Positions 1-7,164 of a stretch of DNA of 21,794 nucleotides are shown here, piece after piece. Both the position numbers and the translations under genes were made by a program. The notes under the pieces were generated by a model. It was not told where the DNA came from and did no database searches. It saw only the letters and a list, made by a program, of their open reading frames with translations. Each line of letters starts with the position of its first letter. Positions within the stretch are counted from its first letter, which is position 1. Origin of the DNA: JAZKAD01 sp040389305 (GTDB taxonomy: Bacteria > Pseudomonadota > Alphaproteobacteria > Rickettsiales > Rickettsiaceae); assembly GCA_040389305.1 (NCBI GenBank), contig JAZKAD010000056.1, forward strand, positions 1-21,794. Direction: 5' to 3'.

Positions 1-2
1 TT

Positions 3-140
3 TCACTTTGGGTTCCGCCGCCGCATCGTCAATATCATCACAGCACCGATCAGCATCTGCTCCGCCTGGACATTAGACGGAGCAGATCTAAGAAGAGTAG
101 TATCGCATGCAGCAACTTCCAGTGGCTTTTGTTTTTTCAT
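3..140 (-). pseudogene. DnaB-like N-terminal fragment, probably truncated or frameshifted
   Basis: An ATG lies 4 bases beyond the rne stop codon on the same strand and opens a 45-residue frame that ends at a TGA at positions 3-5. Residues about 21-35 (APSNVQAEQMLIGAV) match the start of replicative DNA helicase DnaB, whose N-terminal domain begins with a P-x-N-x-x-A-E-Q-x-x-(I/L)-G-A pattern. After that the frame reads LTMRRRNPK and stops, which does not continue as DnaB. Another frame stays open to the window edge and reads DDIDDAAAEPKVK, which also does not look like DnaB. The simplest reading is a broken 5' end of dnaB joined to unrelated sequence. Because the window stops here, a sequencing or assembly problem cannot be excluded. 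The resemblance to DnaB is from recalled family motifs. Confidence 0.35.
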
Positions 141-144
141 GAAA

Positions 145-2199
145 CTATGCGTCAGATTCTACAGGAGTTGGGGTTGCAGCCTCACTTACCTTTTCCGCTT
201 TTTCCCCTATGCGTTTACGACCACGATTGCCCGGTGCTCTTTTACTCGCTGGCGGCGTAACATTCTCTGCCTGCGCAGTTTCCGTCGGAGCTTGAGACTC
301 TTCAACAAAATTGGTTAGCTGCTCAAGTACTTCAGCGGTGTCAGGAGAAATTACAGATTCTTGTTTATCCGCTTTCTTTTTATTTTTCCATTTTGATTTT
401 TTGGGAGCTTGGTTTTGCTGTATATTTGGACTATCTCCAGGAGTTGCATCTTCTATTAAGAAACTCTCCGCTCCCGATAACAAAGCATTTCTTTTATCCG
501 AAGATGCATCGTTACAAAAGCTTGGATATTTAATTTTTTCCATGGAGAAGCTATCAGAAGTAGCATTTGCATCGCTAAGAAAATTACATTTAATTTTGTA
601 TTTTTCTTCAAGGGCGGTAACTTCTTTGCGTTTATGATTCATTAAATAAAGCACTACATCTAGATGGGCAAAAATATTCACTACATCAAGCTTCCCTCTG
701 AAAATCTCATTTTCAATAGTGCGTAATATAAGCATAGCATTAGATTCATCAGCCCTTACAGTACCCTTGCCATTGCAATGGTGGCACATTTTAGTATTAG
801 CTTCTAAAAATGAAGATCTCAGCCTTTGACGAGACATTTCAAGAAGACCAAATGTACTGATATTACCCACTTGAATCCTTGCGGGATCTCTGGATAGCTG
901 CTGCTTAAGAGTTTTTTCAACAAGCTGACGATGCCTTGATTCATACATATCAATAAAATCGATCACTAAAAGCCCCGAAAGATCTCTGAGCCTCATTTGG
1001 CGAGCTATTTCATGCGCAGCTTCGATATTAGTTTTAAGCGCGGTTTCTTCGATATTACGCTCAGATGTAGCCCTTCCAGAATTGACATCTATAGAGATCA
1101 TAGCTTCTGTAGGGTTGATGACTATATACCCCCCAGAAGGAAGAGAGGCTATCGGCTGGTATAACTTAGCTAATTGAGCTTCGAGTTCGTATTTAGTAAA
1201 AATAGGCACTGCATCTTTGTACTCTTTTAGTCTTGCCTCATCAGACGGCATCATATTACGTATGCATTCCATAGCATGCTGATGGGCATTACGCCCTTGT
1301 ACTATAATTTCCGACACGGAATTATCGAACATATCACGGACAACTTTCAGAATAATCCCATCTTCCATATGGATAAAAGCTGGAGCCGTAGATTGAATAG
1401 TACGTTCACGGATTTTATTCCATAATCTTGCTAAATAGTCATAGTCGCGCTTAATTTCATAAGTAGTTCTGCTAATACCCGCAGTGCGCACTATAACACT
1501 CGCAAGATTTGTATCTTCCTTAGTTAGATTAGAGATGATATCTCTTAAGCGCTTGCGTTCTGTGAGGCTTGCAATTTTTTTAGAAATGCCATTGCTTTCA
1601 GGAACGTTAGGCATTAACACGCAATATTTTCCAGCAAGTGAGATATAAGAAGTAAACGAAGCTCCTTTATTTCCGCGCTCTTCTTTTTGAGCTTGCACTA
1701 ATATCACTTGACCTTTTTTGATTACATCTTGAATTTTGTAATCTCTATACGATGTATCTGGTTTAGAGTTAGATATAGGCTCAACATCAGAATCACTAGC
1801 ATCTAGTATTATATCCTCAATCTCCTCTTTCAATTCTCCACGTGCATTTTGCGCTAAAGCTTCTTGCTCCACCATATCTTCGGACGTGATGCTCGGAGGA
1901 GTGATGGCTTGAAAATTCACAACGCCAGATTGCTCTTCTCGATCAGAGACTGGTATATGATAATAATCACGATGGATTTCACTAAAAGGCAGGAAGCCAT
2001 TACGCTTTCCACCATATTCAATAAAGGCCGCCTGCAAAGCTGGCTCAACCCTTATAATTTTAGCAAGGTATATATTGCCTTTGATTTGGTGCTTGTTAGC
2101 AGTTTCATATTCTATAGCCTCGATATGGCTTTGTTCATTCAGCAAAACTACGCGGGTCTCGCCCGGGTAGCTCGCATCGATAATAATTTTTTTAGTCAT
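145..2199 (-). CDS. rne: Ribonuclease E (RNase E/G family)
   Basis: Endoribonuclease that starts mRNA decay and processes rRNA and tRNA precursors. The 684-residue protein has the catalytic half plus a short tail. An S1 domain covers about residues 38-185 and is split by an acidic insertion (about 80-150). The catalytic core holds the metal-binding aspartates in SIDVNSG (Asp371) and VIDFIDM (Asp414), and the zinc-link motif CHHCNGKG has Cys472 and Cys475. These sit a constant 68 residues after E. coli Asp303, Asp346 and Cys404/407, so the insertion alone explains the offset. The tail (about 585-684) is rich in Lys, Arg, Pro and Ala, with basic patches (KSKWKNKKK, RGRKR) likely to bind RNA. 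It is far shorter than the E. coli scaffold, as usual in this order. The start is supported by GGAGAA 5 bases upstream. A DnaB-like frame begins 4 bases after the stop. Confidence 0.96.
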   Translation of the reverse strand: MTKKIIIDASYPGETRVVLLNEQSHIEAIEYETANKHQIKGNIYLAKIIRVEPALQAAFIEYGGKRNGFLPFSEIHRDYYHIPVSDREEQSGVVNFQAITPPSITSEDMVEQEALAQNARGELKEEIEDIILDASDSDVEPISNSKPDTSYRDYKIQDVIKKGQVILVQAQKEERGNKGASFTSYISLAGKYCVLMPNVPESNGISKKIASLTERKRLRDIISNLTKEDTNLASVIVRTAGISRTTYEIKRDYDYLARLWNKIRERTIQSTAPAFIHMEDGIILKVVRDMFDNSVSEIIVQGRNAHQHAMECIRNMMPSDEARLKEYKDAVPIFTKYELEAQLAKLYQPIASLPSGGYIVINPTEAMISIDVNSGRATSERNIEETALKTNIEAAHEIARQMRLRDLSGLLVIDFIDMYESRHRQLVEKTLKQQLSRDPARIQVGNISTFGLLEMSRQRLRSSFLEANTKMCHHCNGKGTVRADESNAMLILRTIENEIFRGKLDVVNIFAHLDVVLYLMNHKRKEVTALEEKYKIKCNFLSDANATSDSFSMEKIKYPSFCNDASSDKRNALLSGAESFLIEDATPGDSPNIQQNQAPKKSKWKNKKKADKQESVISPDTAEVLEQLTNFVEESQAPTETAQAENVTPPASKRAPGNRGRKRIGEKAEKVSEAATPTPVESDA

Positions 2200-2373
2200 T
2201 TGTTCTCCACGAATTCTTTATAAAAATCTTAAAACCACTCCAAGTGCTCTCTTTATCTAGAGTATATGGGGAATGATTTATCAGACTTGAGTTTGATCGG
2301 CATTTAACCGAAATACAATTTTGTTACACAATATTTTGCAGCTGTATTTTATCGCCTTTTCGAAGTTTAGTCA

Positions 2374-2400
2374 AAGTATAACATCAAATCTACTATACTT
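2374..2400 (-). promoter_or_regulatory. Candidate rne promoter within an AAGTATA/TATACTT inverted repeat
   Basis: On the minus strand TGTTATACT (positions 2383-2375) is an extended -10 element pointing toward rne, about 170 bases upstream of its ATG. The plus strand has a TATACT at 2394-2399, so the two hexamers form an inverted repeat AAGTATA-13 nt-TATACTT. No clear -35 is visible for either. The symmetry could reflect divergent weak promoters or an operator. The assignment is tentative. Confidence 0.3.
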
Positions 2401-2431
2401 AACTTCATGACTAATGTGGGGCGAAAGTAGA

Positions 2432-2453
2432 TTGCGATTGAATTGATTCGCAA
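2432..2453 (-). other. Stem-loop between tRNA-Arg and rne
   Basis: TTGCGA and TCGCAA arms of 6 bp surround a 10-nt loop, about 40 bases after the 3' end of tRNA-Arg in its direction of transcription. There is no T tract after it, so it is not a standard intrinsic terminator. It may mark the end of the tRNA transcript or a processing site. The rest of 2212-2490 shows no gene. Confidence 0.25.
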
Positions 2454-2490
2454 GCGCTTAAGGAAGAAATTTGATAAGCAGTGATTTGAA

Positions 2491-2567
2491 TGGTGCACCC
2501 AGAGCGATTCGAACGCCCGGCCTTCTGATTCGTAGTCAGATGCTCTATCCAGCTGAGCTATGGATGC
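2491..2567 (-). tRNA. tRNA-Arg (anticodon ACG)
   Basis: The reverse strand folds as a complete cloverleaf. The acceptor stem GCATCCA pairs with TGGGTGC (one G-T pair), followed by discriminator A and an encoded CCA. The D arm contains GCTCAGCTGGATAGAGC, the anticodon arm has the loop CTACGAA flanked by TCTGA/TCAGA, and the T arm carries GTTCGAATC. The anticodon ACG reads CGN arginine codons after deamination of A34 to inosine by TadA. Length is 77 nt including CCA. It is transcribed away from ppdK and toward rne. Confidence 0.97.
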
Positions 2568-2581
2568 TAATACCAGGGTGT

Positions 2582-2610
2582 AAGATAGGTAAACCCTTTA
2601 ATTTTGTCAA
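2582..2610 (-). promoter_or_regulatory. Sigma70-type promoter of tRNA-Arg
   Basis: On the minus strand TTGACA (2610-2605), a 17-base spacer and TATCTT (2587-2582) give a near-consensus promoter. Initiation would fall around 2575, a few bases before the mature 5' end of the tRNA at 2567, as expected for a short-leader tRNA transcript. Confidence 0.7.
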
Positions 2611-2670
2611 GGAAATCTTGCATATAATAGGTTTTTATACTAGACTCCACATCTTTCCAAGGAAAGCCAG

Positions 2671-5292
2671 ATGAAAACTCGCTACATCTATGATTTTGAC
2701 TCTTGGACTCAAGAGCAAGGCGCAAAAGAACATCATACCAAAAATCCAGATAAAAACTTACTTGGTAGTAAAGGTTACGGACTCTCTGAGATGTCCAAGC
2801 TAGGTCTTAACGTCCCGCCAGGCTTCACCATTTCTACTGATTTTTGCACGCAATATTATAAAAATGGATGCATTCTACCTCAAGATTTCGAGCAGGAACT
2901 ATGGGAGTCCATAGAACGTCTTGAGCGCAAAACCCAAAAAATATGCGGCGCTACACCCCCTCTTTTACTATCCGTGCGTTCAGGATCTCCATCTTCTATG
3001 CCAGGAATGATGGATACTATATTGAACCTTGGAATGAATGATGAAGTCATGGAACATTTGGCAGATCTGACGGGGAATCGTAGATTTGCTCTTGATACTC
3101 ATAGTCGCTTTATTAAAGCTTATGGATCCTTGGTAGCTGGAGTAAAAAGCTCTTTATTTCTTGAAATTGAGAATCCAGAAGAGAGAATTAAAGCTTACAA
3201 GAGTATAATGCTTCAGCAGAATGCAGTTATCCCAGAAAGCCCGAAACATCAATTAATAGAGGCGATAAAGGCAGTTCTGAATTCTTGGATGAGCCATCGC
3301 GCATGCTATTATCGCAAACTCCATAATATCCCGGAGTCTTTGGGTACTGCTGTAAATATCCAGTCTATGGTTTTCGGCAATATGGGTAATACATCGGGTA
3401 CTGGCGTAGTATTTACCAGAAACCCCTCTACTGGCGCAAAAGAATTTTACGGAGAGTTTTTATTGAATGCCCAAGGAGAAGATATAGTATCTGGTGCTCA
3501 TACGCCAAGGCCAATAACTCCCAAGCAAAATGAAGGCGAGTCCTTAAAAGATATACTTCCTGAAGTATATCAAGAGCTTAAAGCCAGCTCCATTATACTT
3601 GAAAACTATTTTCTAGACATGCAAGATATTGAATTCACCATAGAACAAGGTAAATTATATATTCTGCAAACTCGCTCTGCCAAAAGAACGGCGGCGGCTG
3701 CTATTAAAATAGTAGTGGATATGGTAGAGGATGGTAAGATGACTCAAAACGAAGCCATCCTTAAAATTGAACCCGAATCTTTAAATCAGCTGCTTCACGC
3801 AAGTATAGATAGAAGTAAAAATTTTGTATCTATAGCGAAAGGCTTGCCTGCATCTCCAGGTGCTGCCAGCGGTATTGCAGTATTTTCTCCGCATGACGCA
3901 GAGGAGCTATCCTTAACTCGCAAAGTTATTTTAGTCCGTAACGAAACAAGTCCCGAGGACATACATGGCATGCATGTTTCTGCTGGAATTTTGACAGCAA
4001 GAGGTGGGATGACTTCTCACGCCGCAGTGGTAGCTCGTGGTATGGGTAAGCCTTGTATATGCGGAGTACAGGATATCAAAATCGATGAGCATGAACAAAC
4101 TTTGACCATAGGAGACCTTGTTATTAAACAAGGGGATTTCATGACGATTGATGGGGGCAGTGGTGAAGTGTTTCTCGGAATGGTGGAAACAGTAGAGCCT
4201 GAATTTACGCATGAATTCAATACTTTAATTGCTTGGGCTGATGCTAAGCGCTCTCTTAAAATACGCGCAAATGCTGATACTGCAGAAGATGCATTAACTG
4301 CTCTTCGACTGGGATCCGAAGGGATTGGTCTTTGCCGCACGGAACATATGTTTTTTGACCCAGAGAAGCTGAGCTTGATGCGCGAAATGATAGTCGCCCC
4401 AAGCGAGACTCATCGGGCGTCAGCGCTAGAAAGACTTCTTCCTTTGCATAAAGAGGATTTTAAGGCAATATTTCGTGTTATGAGGGGCCTACCTATTAAT
4501 ATAAGACTCTTGGATCCTCCATTGCATGAATTTCTACCTCAAGATGATAAAGATAAAGAGGCGCTGGCCGAATCACTTGGGTTATCTTTTGCTAGTATAG
4601 AGCAAAGACTTGTATCGCTACATGAAGTGAATCCTATGCTAGGGCATAGAGGAGCAAGGCTTGGCATCACCTCTCCAGCGATTTACGCAATGCAGGTAGA
4701 AGCTATTATACTAGCAGCATTAGAGCTCAAAAAAAATGAAGGCATCACGACTTCTCTTGAAATTATGCTACCCTTAATTTTTAACTCCACAGAACTTGGG
4801 ATATTAACAAAACTTATCAAAGACACGGCAAGCGTTGTATGCTCCAAATTTGATGATACTGATACAAAAGATGTTCAGTATAAAATAGGAGCTATGATAG
4901 AACTACCAAGAGCAGCTCTTCAAGCTGGGTCCATTGCCCCACTGACTGACTATTTTAGCTTCGGCACCAATGATTTGACTCAAACTACATATGGTATATC
5001 GCGCGATGATGTTGCTTCCTTCATTCCGGAGTATATAAAACAAAATATCCTCCCCTCTGATCCTTTTGTTACACTAGACCAAGAAGGAGTTGGGGAGTTG
5101 ATTAAGATTGCGGCTGAGAGGGGAAAAGCCTCAAACCCCTCATTAAAACTTGGGATATGCGGTGAACATGGGGGCGACACCTCTTCTATTGAATTTTTCA
5201 ATAGACTTGGCTTTGATTACGTCTCCTGCTCGCCATATCGCATACCAATTGCAAGACTTGCTGCGGCACATGCCGCGCTTTTAAGGAGGTGA
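2671..5292 (+). CDS. ppdK: Pyruvate, phosphate dikinase
   Basis: Interconverts pyruvate + ATP + Pi and phosphoenolpyruvate + AMP + PPi in the cytoplasm. In this type of bacterium it probably links imported or amino-acid-derived carbon to PEP, or runs toward ATP. The 873 residues match the bacterial family length. The N-terminal ATP-grasp region includes GSKGYGLSEM and SVRSGSPSSMPGMMDTILNLG (about 109). The swivelling phosphohistidine domain has GGMTSHAAVVARGMG with catalytic His450 and regulatory Thr448. The C-terminal TIM barrel has GLCRTEHMFF, MLGHRGARLGI, SFGTNDLTQ and GICGEHGG with catalytic Cys830. The ATG follows AAGGAAAG by 4 bases. It is divergent from tRNA-Arg and convergent with the accessory block. 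The last codons and stop read AAGGAGGTGA, a perfect ribosome-binding sequence with no gene at the right distance after it. Confidence 0.97.
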   Translation: MKTRYIYDFDSWTQEQGAKEHHTKNPDKNLLGSKGYGLSEMSKLGLNVPPGFTISTDFCTQYYKNGCILPQDFEQELWESIERLERKTQKICGATPPLLLSVRSGSPSSMPGMMDTILNLGMNDEVMEHLADLTGNRRFALDTHSRFIKAYGSLVAGVKSSLFLEIENPEERIKAYKSIMLQQNAVIPESPKHQLIEAIKAVLNSWMSHRACYYRKLHNIPESLGTAVNIQSMVFGNMGNTSGTGVVFTRNPSTGAKEFYGEFLLNAQGEDIVSGAHTPRPITPKQNEGESLKDILPEVYQELKASSIILENYFLDMQDIEFTIEQGKLYILQTRSAKRTAAAAIKIVVDMVEDGKMTQNEAILKIEPESLNQLLHASIDRSKNFVSIAKGLPASPGAASGIAVFSPHDAEELSLTRKVILVRNETSPEDIHGMHVSAGILTARGGMTSHAAVVARGMGKPCICGVQDIKIDEHEQTLTIGDLVIKQGDFMTIDGGSGEVFLGMVETVEPEFTHEFNTLIAWADAKRSLKIRANADTAEDALTALRLGSEGIGLCRTEHMFFDPEKLSLMREMIVAPSETHRASALERLLPLHKEDFKAIFRVMRGLPINIRLLDPPLHEFLPQDDKDKEALAESLGLSFASIEQRLVSLHEVNPMLGHRGARLGITSPAIYAMQVEAIILAALELKKNEGITTSLEIMLPLIFNSTELGILTKLIKDTASVVCSKFDDTDTKDVQYKIGAMIELPRAALQAGSIAPLTDYFSFGTNDLTQTTYGISRDDVASFIPEYIKQNILPSDPFVTLDQEGVGELIKIAAERGKASNPSLKLGICGEHGGDTSSIEFFNRLGFDYVSCSPYRIPIARLAAAHAALLRR

Positions 5293-5297
5293 GAAGC

Positions 5298-5330
5298 GGC
5301 AATACAACTCCCGAGGCCAGATTGCCTTTT
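5298..5330 (+). terminator. Possible intrinsic terminator after ppdK
   Basis: A 6-bp stem GGCAAT/ATTGCC with a 17-nt loop is followed by TTTT, just after the ppdK stop and before the convergent gene ending at 5349. The loop is long and the T run short, so it would be weak. Confidence 0.35.
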
Positions 5331-5348
5331 GCAACAATGGGAACTTGA

Positions 5349-5855
5349 CTAGATCTCTGATCCTAAATCCTTAGTATCTCCCATAATCTCATTCAACCAG
5401 TCTTCTTGCTTCGGAGGTGCGCGGGGTACTAGAGCTACCTCTTCTATAGTTAAGTGATGACTTAAACCCTCGCCTTCTTGAGTGTAATATTCATGCGAGT
5501 CTACCTCTAAATCACTCCCTTGCCTACTATCTGAGTCATCCTCTTCGTACATATAAGGCTTCAACAATGCAATTGTTTCTTCCGATGGAAAAGAAGAGTC
5601 TATAGCTTCCTTCAAAATATTACTTAGCTTCAGTTTGGCGCACACACACTCTTCATCGCTCTTGTATTGTGATAACCTTTTATTGAATTCCTCAAATAAG
5701 ATTTTGAGAGATTTTATTTTATTATGTGCAGTAGCGATTTTAAAAAAATCTCCCTCATCATAAAAAATATCAACTTCTGAATGGCTCTTTAATTCAGAAG
5801 CTAGTGCTACAACCTCTCTTATGACTAGCCTTGCAATAGTATCTTCTATATCCAT
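5349..5855 (-). CDS. Acidic ankyrin-like partner protein of the first cassette
   Basis: Function unknown. This 168-residue protein is encoded 15 bases after the 383-residue protein on the same strand and is probably co-transcribed. It is a diverged paralogue of the protein at 18106-18603. Both have a helical core with VDI/IDI, a Gly-x-x-x-K-x-A stretch, LFE-x-F, LSQY and an Asp/Glu-rich segment near the middle (here EEDDSDS, about residues 105-111). The core resembles one degenerate ankyrin-type helix pair (SLKILFEEF), though no repeat array is present. The C-terminal third is acidic and proline-containing (PRAPPKQEDW). No signal peptide, membrane segment or catalytic motif is visible. No clear ribosome-binding sequence precedes the ATG, so translation may be coupled to the upstream gene. 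A chaperone, inhibitor or co-effector role is inferred from the conserved pairing. Confidence 0.75.
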   Translation of the reverse strand: MDIEDTIARLVIREVVALASELKSHSEVDIFYDEGDFFKIATAHNKIKSLKILFEEFNKRLSQYKSDEECVCAKLKLSNILKEAIDSSFPSEETIALLKPYMYEEDDSDSRQGSDLEVDSHEYYTQEGEGLSHHLTIEEVALVPRAPPKQEDWLNEIMGDTKDLGSEI

Positions 5856-5870
5856 AATGCTAATATTGTT

Positions 5871-7022
5871 TTAATATGTCGTTAAAGCGTTTACTGCATT
5901 ATCAACCGGGCTACAGTCTCCTATAAGTATGGCCGTAAGATCTTGAGGAAAATGCAAGCACAGGTCTCTTAGCTCAGCTATCGTAGAGTCGTAATCTCCA
6001 TTTTTGGCAAGTACTCCTTTATAACGACTTAGAAAGCTTGCTTCTAATTGCTTATCTGCAGTAGATGCTATATCAATCATTTTAGAAGCTAATTTTTCTA
6101 CTTGGTAGTATACTTCTATATGCTCAGTGGATGAAGATTGCTTTATCCTAGGGTTTACTTTAGCCTCTATAATACATTGATCTATTACTTTTATATTAGC
6201 AATCGCTACTATCGCAGGATGGGCAGAGATAGCATTTAGACTTACTGGGGTAGTAGATTTAGATAAAGTGAATGCAATTTTTACTGATATATCTATACAA
6301 TCTCTAGAGTCTGTGGGCTGATAACCAGTTAACGTTAAAGGTTTGTATATTTGCACAGATTTGTATAAGACTTCAACTTCTGCATTAAATTTACTCTGTA
6401 AGCTAGTATTATTGTTAGCTAAATGACTACTAAACATAAAATTACTAGGATCTATAACTAGTATTTTTGTGTGATTAGATGGAGCGGCGCTCACAGCTGC
6501 TGGGGATGAATCTTTATATAATACTACGGTATGCGTAGTGAGTCTGCCATTAGTATCTGTCTTTAATCCTCCGAGCGCTCTCTCGAAAACATCTACTAAA
6601 ACAGCGCAGTCAGAAGAGTTCATTAAATGCGCTACAGCAGATTCTAATACTCCTATTTCCAAACTATGCATCACTACTTTTTGTGCTTCACTCCTACCAT
6701 ATTTACTAGAGGAAGCTGTACCTGATGCAGCGCTAGAGGATGCAAGAGTAATAGCTTCAGATAACATTTGCCCATTTACTACGCATATTTTTGGATCTAA
6801 GACGTTAATCCCAAAACGCAATACTTTATTACCTTTATATTCAAATGTATCACTCATTGTAAAACAATCAGCCCCGTTATTACTAATCACTCTAGCTTTA
6901 TGAGTTCTAGGAGTTATCGAGTATCTTTCAATTTCAACCTCTGTGTCTTGAAGTATTTGAAGGGCCGCAGGAGAAGTCATTGGCGAGGCAAAAGATATAG
7001 CTGGCATAGGTAGTTTTGGCAT
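5871..7022 (-). CDS. Unknown protein with a YopJ/clan CE-like His-Asp-Cys arrangement (first cassette)
   Basis: 383 residues, paralogous to the protein at 16807-18093. Shared blocks are SITPRT (35-40), VLRFGINV (67-74), SAVAHL..S.D.AVLVDVF (128-146), HTVVLYK (164-170), ILVIDPSN (187-194), VQIYK (223-227) and RDCIDISVKIAF (240-251). His164, Asp191 and Cys242, with Gln235 just before the Cys, occur in the order and spacing of the clan CE catalytic set. YopJ, as I recall it, has His109, Glu128 and Cys172 in contexts HFAVVDYK, FEPANF and SECGIF, which these blocks resemble. That suggests a divergent acetyltransferase or cysteine protease acting on host proteins, but this is inference. The N-terminus is Pro/Ser-rich and residues 93-107 form a Ser/Ala-rich linker. 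No signal peptide or membrane segment is seen. The start follows AAGGAG by 5 bases. The ankyrin gene lies 142 bases upstream. Confidence 0.85.
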   Translation of the reverse strand: MPKLPMPAISFASPMTSPAALQILQDTEVEIERYSITPRTHKARVISNNGADCFTMSDTFEYKGNKVLRFGINVLDPKICVVNGQMLSEAITLASSSAASGTASSSKYGRSEAQKVVMHSLEIGVLESAVAHLMNSSDCAVLVDVFERALGGLKTDTNGRLTTHTVVLYKDSSPAAVSAAPSNHTKILVIDPSNFMFSSHLANNNTSLQSKFNAEVEVLYKSVQIYKPLTLTGYQPTDSRDCIDISVKIAFTLSKSTTPVSLNAISAHPAIVAIANIKVIDQCIIEAKVNPRIKQSSSTEHIEVYYQVEKLASKMIDIASTADKQLEASFLSRYKGVLAKNGDYDSTIAELRDLCLHFPQDLTAILIGDCSPVDNAVNALTTY

Positions 7023-7101
7023 ACTAGCTCCTTATACTTTATACCAAATTCTTCTATTAAAATAACAAAAGTGCAGGTATAAATCTTAATTTCTTAGAAT
7101 T

Positions 7102-7110
7102 AGTATACCA
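7102..7110 (-). promoter_or_regulatory. Extended -10 promoter candidate for the first cassette
   Basis: Minus-strand TGGTATACT (7110-7102) is an extended -10 element (TG-n-TATACT) about 80 bases upstream of the start at 7022. No good -35 accompanies it, which is tolerable for extended -10 promoters. It would let the 383-residue gene be transcribed separately from the ankyrin gene. Confidence 0.4.
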
Positions 7111-7164
7111 TAAAACTATACAAAAGTACATGAATTATTGTTTATAGAAATTGCCGTCAAATTA

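Noticed and set aside
2471..2674. 67-codon plus-strand frame across the tRNA
   Set aside because: It crosses the tRNA-Arg gene on its opposite strand, a common artefact.
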